A stretch of 64,000 bases of DNA from Burkholderiaceae bacterium (GTDB lineage Bacteria > Pseudomonadota > Gammaproteobacteria > Burkholderiales > Burkholderiaceae_C). Positions within the stretch are counted from its first letter, which is position 1, and each line of letters opens with the position of its first letter. Both the position numbers and the translations under genes were made by a program. The notes beneath the pieces were generated by a model. It did not search any database and was not told the DNA's origin. It saw nothing but the letters and a program-made list of their open reading frames with translations. Positions 24,372 to 33,598 of this stretch are shown here, in pieces. The DNA lies in the NCBI GenBank assembly GCA_024235915.1, contig JACKLO010000022.1, positions 32,612-96,611 on the forward strand, in the 5' to 3' direction.

Positions 24372-25069
24372 TGCGGCGCATGAAGACATTGTCTTGCCTG
24401 CTGCTGGCCGGCCTGGGGCTGAATGCAATGGCGGCCGACCTGCAGGTTCAGGTGCGCACGGCTGGCGGCAAGCCTGCGGCCGATGTTGTGGTGATGCTGA
24501 TGCCGGCCGCGCAGGGGGCCGCGCAGGGGGCCGCGCAGGTGCCCGCAGCGGCCACCGCCACGGTGGACATCGTGCAGAAGGGCAATCGCTTCGAACCCTA
24601 TGTGTCGGCGGTGCCTGCAGGCACGCAGGTGCGCTTCGTCAACCGCGACCGTTACGACCACCACGTGCGCTCCTTGGGCAGTGGGCCGATGGGCGCCGTG
24701 CCGCCGGCGAAGTCCTTCGAACTGCGGCTGGGCCCGGTGCAGGCCGGCGACAAGGCCATCGGCAGCGTGGTCTTCGACACGCCGGGCAGCATCACGCTGG
24801 GCTGCCACATCCATGGCTCGATGCGGGGCCACCTGTTCGTGACCACCACCCCCTGGGTGGCCGTGACCGACGATCAGGGCCAGGCGCGTTTCACCGGCCT
24901 GCCCGACGGCGCGGCCGAGATGCGCTTGTGGCACCCAGACCAACTCACCGGCCAGGCAGCGCAGACGCTGACGCTGTCCGGCCAGGGTCCGGTCCAGGCC
25001 AGCGCGCAGCTGAGCTTCAATCCTCCGCGCCGGCCCACGCCGCGTGCCAAGGGCGAATACGAGTTCTGA
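24368..25069 (+). CDS. Exported cupredoxin (plastocyanin-like) with C-terminal carboxypeptidase-regulatory-like part
   Basis: A 233-residue protein with a signal peptide (hydrophobic to about residue 20, cleavage near NAMAA-DLQ). A blue-copper fold follows: the first His ligand is in DHH (residues 97-99), then C146, H149 and M152 in CHIHGSM, a complete type 1 copper site. After residue 160 a beta-sandwich region (VAVTDDQGQARFTGLPDGAA) resembles carboxypeptidase regulatory domains. It is probably a periplasmic electron carrier; its partner is unknown. Possible starts are 24368, 24371 and 24380; the first overlaps dinB. Confidence 0.82.
   Translation: MMRRMKTLSCLLLAGLGLNAMAADLQVQVRTAGGKPAADVVVMLMPAAQGAAQGAAQVPAAATATVDIVQKGNRFEPYVSAVPAGTQVRFVNRDRYDHHVRSLGSGPMGAVPPAKSFELRLGPVQAGDKAIGSVVFDTPGSITLGCHIHGSMRGHLFVTTTPWVAVTDDQGQARFTGLPDGAAEMRLWHPDQLTGQAAQTLTLSGQGPVQASAQLSFNPPRRPTPRAKGEYEF
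24506..24538 (+). repeat. 12-bp tandem repeat inside the cupredoxin gene
   Basis: GCCGCGCAGGGG occurs twice with a third partial copy, encoding AAQG-AAQG-AAQ. The phase is 12 bases, so copy-number change would preserve the frame and only alter a flexible linker ahead of the copper domain. Confidence 0.85.
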
Positions 25070-25086
25070 GCCGGCGCCGCTGGACG

Positions 25087-25479
25087 TCAGCGGCTGGGCA
25101 GGCGCGCCATCCACACCGCCACTGCTGAGCACACCACGGCGGGCATCCAGCGCCAGGGATGCGGCAGCGTCCAGGCGGCCCACGTGGCCCCGATGCTCAT
25201 CATCGTCCAGGCCAGCAGTTTGGCCCGCCAAGGTATCACGCGGCGGGCACGCCAGGCCCGCAGCATGGGCCCGAAGCGCGGGTGGTTGAGCAACCAGCGT
25301 TCCCAGCGTTCGCTGCCGCGCGCGAAGCAGAACGCCGCCAGGATGACGAACGGCGTGGTGGGCAGCAGCGGCAGCACGATGCCGACGATGCCGGTGGCCA
25401 GGGCTAGCACCCCGGAGGCCAGCCACAGACCGCGTTGCCAGACCGGTCTTGGCGCGGGCCTGGGTGGCGGATGTGACAT
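25087..25479 (-). CDS. DUF454 (YbaN-type) inner-membrane protein
   Basis: A 130-residue protein with the DUF454 signature: GLWLASGVLALATGIVGIVL, then PLLPTTPFVILAAFCFARGS followed by RWLLNHPRFGP. Three to four membrane helices are predicted by eye. Function unknown; some relatives sit near heme-utilisation genes. The ATG at 25479 is chosen to give MSHPPPRPAPRPVWQRG. It is convergent with the cupredoxin gene and divergent from the TRAP operon. Confidence 0.85.
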   Translation of the reverse strand: MSHPPPRPAPRPVWQRGLWLASGVLALATGIVGIVLPLLPTTPFVILAAFCFARGSERWERWLLNHPRFGPMLRAWRARRVIPWRAKLLAWTMMSIGATWAAWTLPHPWRWMPAVVCSAVAVWMARLPSR

Positions 25480-25583
25480 CGCACGATCGTACCTGTCGCC
25501 GGCCCTCAGGGATTCCACGACCAGTGCACTGAACGTCACTGCGGCATGATCTCCGGCTGTCCACAAATCCTCCGGAGACCTCG

Positions 25584-26606
25584 ATGACGCCGCTGCGCCT
25601 TCTTCCTGCCGCCCTGGCCGCCACCCTTTGCGTGGCCGGTGCCGCCCAGGCCCAGGACAAGCCCACGGAGCTGAAGCTGGCCCACTGGGTGCCGGCCAAC
25701 CACCTGCTGGCGCAGCTGGGTTGGATTCCCTGGGGCAAGTCCATCGAAGCCGCCTCGGGTGGCAGCATCAAGGTCACCATCTTCCCGGCCCAGCAACTGG
25801 GCAAGGCGCCGGACCACTACGACATGGCGCGTGACGGCATCGCCCAGCTCACCTACGTGAACCCGGGCTACCAGGCGGGCCGCTTCCCCATCATCGCCGC
25901 GGGCGAACTGCCCTTCCTGGTCGACAAGCCAGGTCCGGCGTCGAAGGCGCTGGACGCCTGGTACCGCCCGTACGCCGAGCGCGAGATGAAGGACGTCAAG
26001 GTCTGCCTGACGCACCTGCACGTGGGCACGTTCCACTCCAAGCAGCCGATCACGGAACCGGGTCAGATCAAGGGCATGAAGATCCGCCCGGCCAACGGCA
26101 CCGTCGGCGCCATGGTCAACGTGCTGGGTGGCACCAGCGTGCAGGTCTCGGCGCCGGAATCGCGCGACGCGCTGTCCAAGGGTGTGGCCGACGCCATCAC
26201 CTTCCCCTGGAACTCCATCATCAGCTTCGGCATCGACAAGGTCACCACCTTCCACACCGACATGCGGCTGTACGCCGCCGTCTTCGTGTGGGCCATGAAC
26301 AAGGACTGGTACAACGGCCTGTCGGCCAACCAGAAGAAGGTGATGGACGACCACTGCAACAACGAGTGGGCGGCCAAGGTCGGCGCGGCCTGGGGCGACG
26401 CCGAGGACGCCGGCCGCGAGAAGCTGCAGGCCATGGGCGGCCACACCTTCGTGCCGATGAGCGCGGCCCAGGTGGACGTCTGGCGCAAGGCGGTGGCACC
26501 GGTGTACGACCGCTGGGTCGACGCGGCCGGCAAGACCGGCATCGACGCCAAGAAGGCACTGGACGATCTGCGCGGCGAATTGAAGAAGGCCGGCGGCGCG
26601 TACTGA
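25584..26606 (+). CDS. dctP: TRAP transporter solute-binding protein (DctP family)
   Basis: A 340-residue periplasmic receptor with signal peptide (cleavage near AAQA-QDKP). ELKLAHWVPANHLL, IKVTIFPAQQLG, GMKIRPANGTVGAMVNVLGG and the arginine of KIRP, which usually pairs with the ligand carboxylate, are present. It delivers an organic acid to the DctQM permease encoded next. A GGAG ribosome-binding site lies 8-12 bases before the ATG. The substrate cannot be read from the sequence; neighbours suggest a hydroxy- or branched-chain acid. Confidence 0.93.
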   Translation: MTPLRLLPAALAATLCVAGAAQAQDKPTELKLAHWVPANHLLAQLGWIPWGKSIEAASGGSIKVTIFPAQQLGKAPDHYDMARDGIAQLTYVNPGYQAGRFPIIAAGELPFLVDKPGPASKALDAWYRPYAEREMKDVKVCLTHLHVGTFHSKQPITEPGQIKGMKIRPANGTVGAMVNVLGGTSVQVSAPESRDALSKGVADAITFPWNSIISFGIDKVTTFHTDMRLYAAVFVWAMNKDWYNGLSANQKKVMDDHCNNEWAAKVGAAWGDAEDAGREKLQAMGGHTFVPMSAAQVDVWRKAVAPVYDRWVDAAGKTGIDAKKALDDLRGELKKAGGAY

Positions 26607-26616
26607 TCACGGCACG

Positions 26617-27102
26617 ATGAAGCGTCTCGTGGCCGCCACCGAAACGGTGGCGGCGGTCTTCCTGCTGCTGATCGCCTTGTTGACGGCATTCAACGTCGCG
26701 CTGCGTGATCTCCTGGCCTGGCAGATCCCCGACTGGTTCGACGGCACCAAGCTGCTGATGGCCATCGCGCTGTTCTGGGGCATCGCCGTGGCCACCTACC
26801 ACGGTGGCCACATCGCGGTGGACATCGTCTGGGAACACCTGCAGCGTCGCGGGCGGCGCGTGCTGGACGGGGTTGCCGGTCTGATCACCTTGGCCTTCCT
26901 GGCCCCGATGGCGTGGATGGTGTTCGCCAAGGTCCTGGCCAGCGGCACACAGGCCACCACCGACCTGCGCCTGCCGCTGATGTGGTTCACCGGCATCGCC
27001 GCCTGTGGGGCGGTGGCGGGCGCCGTGCTGGCACTGGCACGGTTGGCGGAACTGCTGCGCGGTGACGGCGACGCCAGCGACGAGGTGCGCGATGGACCGT
27101 GA
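26617..27102 (+). CDS. dctQ: TRAP transporter small permease (DctQ family)
   Basis: A 161-residue membrane protein with four helices typical of DctQ (VAAVFLLLIALLTAFNVALR, LLMAIALFWGIAVATYHGGH, and two more). The motif FWGIAxATYHGGHIxVDIV is characteristic. It joins the large subunit DctM to form the sodium-dependent permease. It lies 10 bases after dctP, and its end overlaps the dctM start by 11 bases. Confidence 0.92.
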   Translation: MKRLVAATETVAAVFLLLIALLTAFNVALRDLLAWQIPDWFDGTKLLMAIALFWGIAVATYHGGHIAVDIVWEHLQRRGRRVLDGVAGLITLAFLAPMAWMVFAKVLASGTQATTDLRLPLMWFTGIAACGAVAGAVLALARLAELLRGDGDASDEVRDGP

Positions 27103-28396
27103 CCTCGTCGCCCTGCTCGGCTTCGTCGGCATGTTCATGCTGATGGCGCTGCGCGTGCCCATCGGCGTGGCCATGGGCATCACCGGCGTGCTGGGTTTCG
27201 GCGTGCTCTCCGGCATGGGCCCGGCACTGAACCTGATGGGCAATGTGCCGCTGTCGGTGCTGTCGGACTACAACCTGCTCGTGATCCCGATGTTCATCCT
27301 GATGGGCGCGTTTGCGTCGCACTCGGGCATGAGCCGGGAACTGTTCGACGCCGGCCGTGCCTGGTTCGGCCATCGCCGCGGTGGCCTGGCCTACGCCAGC
27401 ATCGCCGCCTGCGGCGGCTTTGCCGCCATCAACGGCTCATCGGTGGCCACTGCCGCCACGATGACGCAGGTGGCGCTGCCCGAGATGCGGCGTGCTGGCT
27501 ACGAACCTGGCTTCAGCGCCGGGCTGATCGCGGCCGGTGGCACGCTGGGCATCATGATCCCGCCGTCGACCATCCTCGTGCTCTACGGGATCATGACCGA
27601 GGTCGACATCGCGCAGCTCTTTGCCGCCGGCCTCATCCCGGGTGTGCTGGGCGTGGTGTTCTACGCCGTGCTGGTGCAGTGGCTGGCCATCCGTCGCCCC
27701 GAGCACCTGCCGCTGGGCGAGCCCCACACCTGGGCGGAGCGCATGGCGTCGCTGAAGAACCTGTGGGCCGTGATCCTGCTGTTCGTCTTCGTGCTCGGCG
27801 GCATCTACGGCGGGCTGTTCACGGTGCAGGAGGCCTCTGGCGTGGGCGCCACCGGCACGCTGCTGATCGGCATGGCCCGCGGCCGGCTGCGCTGGCAGGA
27901 GATCCGCGCGTCGCTGATCGACGCGTTGCGCGTGTCGTCGGGGATCATGATGATCGTCGTCGGCGCCTTCCTCTTCGGCTACTTTCTCACCATCACCCAG
28001 TTCACGCAGAACGCGGTGGACTGGCTCGTGAACCTGCCGGTGGGCGCCTACGGCGTGCTGGCCATCGTGATGGTGGGCTACTTCGTGCTCGGCGCCGTGA
28101 TGGACGAGCTGGCGATGATCCTGCTGACCGTGCCCATCGTCTTCCCGGCGATGACGCAGCTGGGCTTCGACCCGGTGTGGTTCGGCGTCATCGTGGTCAT
28201 GGCGGTCACCTTCGGCATGATCTGCCCGCCGGTGGGCATGAACGTCTTCGTGATCAACTCGATCGCCCGCGACATCCCGCTGACGCGCATCTACGCCGGC
28301 ACCATGCCCTTCATCGCGGTGGACCTGGTGCGCCTGGTGGTGCTGTGTGCCTTCCCGGGCATCGCGCTGTGGCTGCCGCGGGTGCTCGGCCTGTAG
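27092..28396 (+). CDS. dctM: TRAP transporter large permease (DctM family)
   Basis: A 434-residue, roughly 12-helix transporter subunit. MFMLMALRVPIGVAMGITG, NLLVIPMFILMGAFASHSGM and GGTLGIMIPPSTILVLYGI are hallmark DctM segments, and MTFGMICPPVGMNVFVIN-like sequence is near the C-terminus. The ATG at 27092 overlaps dctQ. The frame is open further upstream only inside dctQ. Confidence 0.94.
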   Translation: MDRDLVALLGFVGMFMLMALRVPIGVAMGITGVLGFGVLSGMGPALNLMGNVPLSVLSDYNLLVIPMFILMGAFASHSGMSRELFDAGRAWFGHRRGGLAYASIAACGGFAAINGSSVATAATMTQVALPEMRRAGYEPGFSAGLIAAGGTLGIMIPPSTILVLYGIMTEVDIAQLFAAGLIPGVLGVVFYAVLVQWLAIRRPEHLPLGEPHTWAERMASLKNLWAVILLFVFVLGGIYGGLFTVQEASGVGATGTLLIGMARGRLRWQEIRASLIDALRVSSGIMMIVVGAFLFGYFLTITQFTQNAVDWLVNLPVGAYGVLAIVMVGYFVLGAVMDELAMILLTVPIVFPAMTQLGFDPVWFGVIVVMAVTFGMICPPVGMNVFVINSIARDIPLTRIYAGTMPFIAVDLVRLVVLCAFPGIALWLPRVLGL

Positions 28397-28453
28397 CACC
28401 GTCTTGATCCGGCGCAAGCCGGCGGCCGGCGACTGCGGCGAGCATCCGTGGCC

Positions 28454-28933
28454 ATGAGCACCCTGACCTGGACCGACGATCTGGCCCTGGGCCAGCCGCG
28501 CATGGACGCCACGCACGTGGAGTTCGTGGACCTGCTGGCCTCGCTGGAAGCCGCCATCGCGACACCCGACGCCGTGGCGCCAGCGCTGGCCGCCCTGGTG
28601 GACCACACCGACGCCCACTTCGCGCAGGAAGACCGCTGGATGACGGCCCTGGGCTTCGCGCCGCAGAACTGCCACAGTTTCCAGCACCAGGCGGTGCTGA
28701 ACGTGATGCGCGAGGTGCAACGGCTGCACGCCGCCGAAGGCGATGTGGCCCTGGTGCAGCGCATGGCCGGCGAACTGGCGGTCTGGTTCCCGCAGCACGC
28801 GCAGATGATGGATGCGGCGCTGGCTGAGACCATGACGCTGCGCGGTTACGACGCGGAGACCGGCGCCATGGCGAACCCGCCCGCCCCGGAGGCCGAGGCC
28901 ATCACCGGATGCGGCGGCAGCAGCTGCAGCTGA
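28454..28933 (+). CDS. Bacteriohemerythrin
   Basis: A 159-residue four-helix-bundle protein carrying all seven di-iron ligands of hemerythrins: H21, H55, E59, H74, H78, H115 and D120. It should bind oxygen reversibly or buffer oxygen and iron in the cytoplasm. An odd cysteine-containing tail, CGGSSCS, ends the protein and could bind a metal or form a disulfide. It starts at ATG 28454; a GTG six bases upstream is an alternative. It lies 57 bases after dctM in the same direction. Confidence 0.9.
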   Translation: MSTLTWTDDLALGQPRMDATHVEFVDLLASLEAAIATPDAVAPALAALVDHTDAHFAQEDRWMTALGFAPQNCHSFQHQAVLNVMREVQRLHAAEGDVALVQRMAGELAVWFPQHAQMMDAALAETMTLRGYDAETGAMANPPAPEAEAITGCGGSSCS

Positions 28934-29014
28934 GCACCCGGCACGCGATCGCGCATTTGCGGCGATGATCGTGTGAACCGCCGGACGGCGGCGCACACGA
29001 GGAGACATCACCGC

Positions 29015-29899
29015 ATGGACATCGGATTCATCGGCCTGGGCGTCATGGGCGCCCCCATGGCCACGCACCTGGCCAATGCCGGCCACCGGCTGACGCTGCT
29101 GGACGCCAACACCGCCGCAGCGCGCGACCTGGCGGCCACGATCGGCGGCACCGCGGTGGCGACGCCTGCCGAGGTGGCGGCCGCCAGCGAGGTCGTGATC
29201 ACCATGCTGCCAAACGGCGAGGTGGTGCAGCAGGTGGCGCTGGGCGATCAAGGCCTGATCCATGGCCTGCGCGACGGCGCCATCGTGCTCGACACGTCGT
29301 CGGCCGAACCCTGGCTGACGCAGCAGACCGCCGCCGCCATCGCCGCCAAGGGTGCGACCATGGTGGATGCGCCGGTCTCCGGCGCCGCCTGGGGCGCGCA
29401 GGCGGCGGAACTGGTGTTCATGGTCGGCGGCAGTGATGCCGACGTGGCGCGTGTGCGCCCGCTGCTCCTGGGCCGGCTGGGCGCGGGCCACGCCATGAAG
29501 TGTCTGAACAACTGCATCACCGCGATGACCTTCACCGCCACCGCCGAGGCGCTGGTGGCCGGCAAGCGCTATGGCCTGGACCCGGCGGTGATGGTGGACG
29601 TGCTCAACCAGTCCACCGGCGGCTCGTGGATCACGCAGACGCACTTCCACCAGCGGATCTTCAACCGCAGCTTCGATGACCCGTTCAAGCTGGAACTGAT
29701 GCGCAAGGACGTGGGCATCGCCGTGCAGCTGGCGCAGCAGACGGCCACGCCGATGCCGATGGCCGGCCTGGGCCAGCAGCTCTGGCGCATGGCCGATCAC
29801 GCGGCCGGGCCTGGCGCCAGCGTCAGCGAGCTGGTGCGCTGGGTGGAGCAGCTCTCCGGCACCGAACTCACGCCCGGCGCCGGCGAGCCGCAGGGATGA
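29015..29899 (+). CDS. NAD(P)-dependent 3-hydroxyisobutyrate dehydrogenase-like oxidoreductase
   Basis: A 294-residue beta-hydroxyacid dehydrogenase. The Rossmann motif GLGVMG is at residues 7-12, the substrate-binding DAPVSGAAWGAQ is near 117-128, and the catalytic lysine is in HAMKCLNNCI. Family members oxidise 3-hydroxyisobutyrate, tartronate semialdehyde or related acids; the exact substrate is uncertain. GAGGAGA is 10-16 bases before the ATG. The stop overlaps the next gene (ATGA), so the two are coupled. Confidence 0.87.
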   Translation: MDIGFIGLGVMGAPMATHLANAGHRLTLLDANTAAARDLAATIGGTAVATPAEVAAASEVVITMLPNGEVVQQVALGDQGLIHGLRDGAIVLDTSSAEPWLTQQTAAAIAAKGATMVDAPVSGAAWGAQAAELVFMVGGSDADVARVRPLLLGRLGAGHAMKCLNNCITAMTFTATAEALVAGKRYGLDPAVMVDVLNQSTGGSWITQTHFHQRIFNRSFDDPFKLELMRKDVGIAVQLAQQTATPMPMAGLGQQLWRMADHAAGPGASVSELVRWVEQLSGTELTPGAGEPQG

Positions 29900-31266
29900 G
29901 CGCCGTCGATCTGGAAGACCGGTTGGCCGACTTCGTCGTCGGCCATCCCTTGAGCGACGTCCCTGCCGAGGCCGGGCTCACCGCGCAGCGTGTGCTGCTG
30001 GCCGTCGCTGGCACGGGCGTGGCCGGTGCGGATGAAGACGGCATCGCCGAACTGCGTGCCCTGCTGCTGGAGCGCGGCGGCACGCCGCAGGCCACCAGCC
30101 TGGTCTTCGGCGACCGGCTGCCGGCCGTGGCCGCGGCGCAGCTCAACGGCACGATGTGCCGCGCGCTGGACTTCTGCGACGCCATGGCGCCCGGCCCGCA
30201 CTTCGGTGCCGCACTGGTGCCCGCCTGCCTGGCGGCGGCCGAACTGCGCGGCGGGTGCGGTGGCGCCGATTTCCTGGCGGCACTGGTGGTGGGCTGCGAA
30301 GTCGGCGCGCGCTTCAACCTCAGCGAACGCCAGTACGACGGCTTCGACCCCACCGGCATTGCCGCCACCTTCGCCGCCACCGCCGGCGCCGCGCGTGTAC
30401 TGGGCCTGGATGCACTGCAGGCACGCCGTGCGCTGGGCCTGGCCTTCAACCGCTGCGGCGGCAGTTTCCAGAGCCACATCGACGGCACGCTGGGGGTGCG
30501 CCTGCTGCAGGGCCACGTGGCGGCCGCCGGCGTGGAATGCGCGCAGATGGCGCAGCGGGGCCTGACCGGCCCGCTGAACTTCCTGAGCGGCGTCTATGGT
30601 TTCCCGCACCTGTACGGCCGCGGCACGCTGCCGCCAGCCGATGTGGTGGCCGGCCTGGGCCACGAGTGGCGGCTGCAGCGCATGATGTTCAAGCCCTACC
30701 CCAGCTGCGGCGCCACGCAGGGGCTGACGCAGCTGGTGCTGGACCTGGTGCACGAGCTGGACCTGCGGCCCGAGCAGGTGGCCACGGTGCTGGTGCGCCA
30801 GCCGCCGTACTCGCACAAGCTGGTCGGCCACCCGTTCAAGCGGGGTGCCAACCCGCGCGTGGACGCACAGTTCAGCGCCGCCTGGTGCGTCGCCAACGCT
30901 TTGGTCCGACGAAGCTCGCAGCTGTCGCACTTCAAACCCGAGCAGATCACCGACCCGGCGGTGCTGGCACTGGTGGCGCGCGTGACCACGGAAGGCGACC
31001 CGGCGATGGACACACGCGGCCACACGGCCGTGGACATCGTGCTCACCACCACCGACGGCACCCGCCACGCACGCGGTCTCGACATCGCGCCGGGGTTCCC
31101 GGGCCGGCCGCTGAGCGCGGCGCAGCATCTGCAGCGCTTCTCGGACTGCATGGCCTACGCGCCGTTTCCGCTGCCCGCCGCACGGCAGCAGGCCCTGCGC
31201 GACGGCATCGAGGCCTTGGCTGACCTGCCCGACGTGAGAACGCTGCTGGCCGCGATGGTGCGCTGA
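29896..31266 (+). CDS. MmgE/PrpD family protein
   Basis: A 456-residue protein of the family that includes 2-methylcitrate dehydratase PrpD, cis-aconitate decarboxylase and iminodisuccinate epimerase. It has the helical N-terminal domain (LNGTMCRALDFCDAMAPGPH) and the conserved FKPYPSCGATQGL. The more usual 'HxxDFDDT' stretch reads CRALDFCDA here. It is co-translated with the dehydrogenase upstream, so it may process the same organic acid. The substrate is not assignable from the sequence. Confidence 0.85.
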   Translation: MSAVDLEDRLADFVVGHPLSDVPAEAGLTAQRVLLAVAGTGVAGADEDGIAELRALLLERGGTPQATSLVFGDRLPAVAAAQLNGTMCRALDFCDAMAPGPHFGAALVPACLAAAELRGGCGGADFLAALVVGCEVGARFNLSERQYDGFDPTGIAATFAATAGAARVLGLDALQARRALGLAFNRCGGSFQSHIDGTLGVRLLQGHVAAAGVECAQMAQRGLTGPLNFLSGVYGFPHLYGRGTLPPADVVAGLGHEWRLQRMMFKPYPSCGATQGLTQLVLDLVHELDLRPEQVATVLVRQPPYSHKLVGHPFKRGANPRVDAQFSAAWCVANALVRRSSQLSHFKPEQITDPAVLALVARVTTEGDPAMDTRGHTAVDIVLTTTDGTRHARGLDIAPGFPGRPLSAAQHLQRFSDCMAYAPFPLPAARQQALRDGIEALADLPDVRTLLAAMVR

Positions 31267-31344
31267 CGATGCCGGCTGCGAGGACCGGCTGCGGCGTGGT
31301 CGGCCGACGGCACGGGCTGATACCAACGCCCTACACTGCCGGCC

Positions 31345-32256
31345 ATGCCCCCGGCCGACGACCTGCGCCTGCCCTCGCTCGATGCGCTGCGCGCCTTCGA
31401 GGCCGCCGCGCGCCTGGGCAGTTTCGAGCGTGCCGCCGATGAACTGGCGGTCACCGCCAGCGCCATCGGCAAGCGCGTGGCTGCGCTGGAATCGCTGATC
31501 GGCATCGAACTGCTGCAACGCGGTGGCAAGGCGCTGACACTCACCGCCACGGGCCGTGACTACCTGGCCCAGGTGCGGCCAGCACTGACGCTGTTGATGG
31601 CGGTGCCGCAGCACCGCCGCCCGGCGCAACGCACCCGCAAGCTGCGCGTGAGCAGCCCGCCCACCTTCGCGCGCCAGGTGCTGGTGCCGGCACTCGGCGA
31701 GTTCGGCCGCACCCACCCCGAGGTGGAACTTGAAGTGGTGCTGTCGATCCCCTTCCTGGACCTGCGTCCCGGTGAAGCCGACGTCGTGATCCAGCATGCA
31801 CCACCCGGCCTGCCCGGCTGGACGGTGCTGATGCACGACGTGGTGCTGCCGGTGGCGTCGCCCGCACTGGCCGAAGGCCGGGCGCGGCGCACGCCGGCCG
31901 ACCTGGCGCACTGGCCGCTGCTGCGCACGCCGCTGGAGCCCTGGACCCCGTGGTTCCGCGCCGCGGGCCTGGACTGGCCGGAGCCTTCCGGCGGCCCGAT
32001 GCTGGTGGACCTGGGCCTGACGCTGGAAGCGGCCGTGGCCGGCCAGGGCGTGGCGCTGGCGCGGCCATCGCTGGCAGGCGCCTGGCTGGCCAGTGGCACG
32101 CTGCAGCCGCTGTTCGCACTGACGGCGGAACCGGCGCAGCAGTACGGCCTGCGCCACGGCCCAGGCAACGATGCCGCGGCCTTCGCCGACTGGCTGGCGC
32201 ATCGCTGCGCGCGGCTGGCGCAGGAAGCGCTGGCGCTGGTGGCCGGCCGCACCTGA
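31345..32256 (+). CDS. LysR-family transcriptional regulator (GcvA-like)
   Basis: A 303-residue regulator: N-terminal winged HTH (LPSLDALRAFEAAARLGSFE, then AADELAVTASAIGKRVAALE) and a periplasmic-binding-like effector domain (residues 95-295). RAFEAAARLGSF and the low effector similarity fit the GcvA/AmpR branch. It lies between the MmgE/PrpD gene and the FMN dehydrogenase gene on the same strand and is a reasonable regulator for either. Confidence 0.88.
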   Translation: MPPADDLRLPSLDALRAFEAAARLGSFERAADELAVTASAIGKRVAALESLIGIELLQRGGKALTLTATGRDYLAQVRPALTLLMAVPQHRRPAQRTRKLRVSSPPTFARQVLVPALGEFGRTHPEVELEVVLSIPFLDLRPGEADVVIQHAPPGLPGWTVLMHDVVLPVASPALAEGRARRTPADLAHWPLLRTPLEPWTPWFRAAGLDWPEPSGGPMLVDLGLTLEAAVAGQGVALARPSLAGAWLASGTLQPLFALTAEPAQQYGLRHGPGNDAAAFADWLAHRCARLAQEALALVAGRT

Positions 32257-32319
32257 GGATTTTTCCGGCCAGGCCGCCGGCACGCCGCTAGCATCCCGGG
32301 CCAAAGGAGACAGGCAACC

Positions 32320-33477
32320 ATGGCCCAAGTGATCACCAACGTCGAAGACCTGCGTGTGCTGGCGCAGAAGCGCGTGCCGCGCATGTTCTATGACTACGCC
32401 GACAGCGGCAGCTGGACCGAAGGCACCTACCGCGCCAACGAGGGCGACTTCCAGAAGATCAAGCTGCGCCAGCGCGTGGCCGTGAACATGGAAGGCCGCA
32501 GCACCGCCACCCAGATGGTGGGCGTCGACGTGGCGATGCCGGTGGCCATCGCGCCCACGGGCCTGACCGGCATGCAGCACGCCGATGGCGAGATCCTGGC
32601 CGCGAAGGCGGCGGAGGCCTTCGGCATCCCGTTCACGCTGAGCACGATGAGCATCTGCTCGATCGAGGACATCGCGGCGCACACGAAGCGACCCTTCTGG
32701 TTCCAGCTCTACGTGATGCGCGACCGCGACTTCATCGAGCGCCTGATCGACCGCGCCAAGGCCGCGAATTGCGGTGCCCTGGTGCTGACGCTGGACCTGC
32801 AGATCATCGGCCAACGCCACAAGGACCTGAAGAACGGCCTGTCCGCGCCGCCGAAGCTGACGATCCCCAACATCGTCAACATGATGACCAAGCCGCGCTG
32901 GTGCCTGGGCATGCTGGGCACCAGCCGCCGGCAGTTCGGCAACATCGTCGGCCACGTCAAGGGCGTGAGCGACATGGCCAACCTCTCGGCCTGGACCAAC
33001 CAGCAGTTCGACCCACGCCTGAACTGGGGCGACGTGGAATGGATCAAGAAGCGCTGGGGCGGCAAGCTGATCCTCAAGGGCATCCAGGACGTGGAGGACG
33101 CGAAGCTGGCCGTGGCCAGCGGCGCCGACGCGCTGATCGTCAGCAACCACGGCGGCCGGCAGCTGGACGGCGCGCAGAGCAGCATCGAGGCGCTGCCGTC
33201 GATCGTGCAAGCCGTGGGCTCGCAGATCGAGGTGCACATGGACGGCGGCGTGCGCTCCGGCCAGGACGTGCTCAAGGCCATCGCCCTGGGCGCCAAGGGC
33301 ACCTACATCGGCCGCGCGTTCCTGTACGGCCTGGGCGCGATGGGCGGCGAAGGTGTGAGCAAGGTGCTGCAGATCATCCACAAGGAACTGGACCTGACGA
33401 TGGCCTTCTGCGGCCACACCAAGATCGGCACCGTGGACCGCAGCATCCTGCTGCCGGGGACCTTCCCGACAGCGTGA
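32320..33477 (+). CDS. lldD: FMN-dependent alpha-hydroxyacid dehydrogenase (L-lactate dehydrogenase type)
   Basis: A 385-residue TIM-barrel flavoprotein. The catalytic histidine H277 lies in SNHGGRQLDGAQSS, and FYDYADSGSWTE near residue 25 and MDGGVRSGQDVLKAIALGAK near 307 are the usual FMN-phosphate region. Such enzymes oxidise L-lactate, glycolate or mandelate and feed electrons to quinone. AAAGGAGA precedes the ATG by 10-17 bases. The symbol is by family; substrate specificity is not proven. Confidence 0.85.
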   Translation: MAQVITNVEDLRVLAQKRVPRMFYDYADSGSWTEGTYRANEGDFQKIKLRQRVAVNMEGRSTATQMVGVDVAMPVAIAPTGLTGMQHADGEILAAKAAEAFGIPFTLSTMSICSIEDIAAHTKRPFWFQLYVMRDRDFIERLIDRAKAANCGALVLTLDLQIIGQRHKDLKNGLSAPPKLTIPNIVNMMTKPRWCLGMLGTSRRQFGNIVGHVKGVSDMANLSAWTNQQFDPRLNWGDVEWIKKRWGGKLILKGIQDVEDAKLAVASGADALIVSNHGGRQLDGAQSSIEALPSIVQAVGSQIEVHMDGGVRSGQDVLKAIALGAKGTYIGRAFLYGLGAMGGEGVSKVLQIIHKELDLTMAFCGHTKIGTVDRSILLPGTFPTA

Positions 33478-33598
33478 CCGGCACGACCCGCCCCCACGGG
33501 TGGACAGCGGCCCGCTGCACGTCATGACCATGGAGCAGGGGATGGCGCCACGGCGTGGGCAGTGACAGCATGACCGGCACACCATGGAGGGTTGCCCC

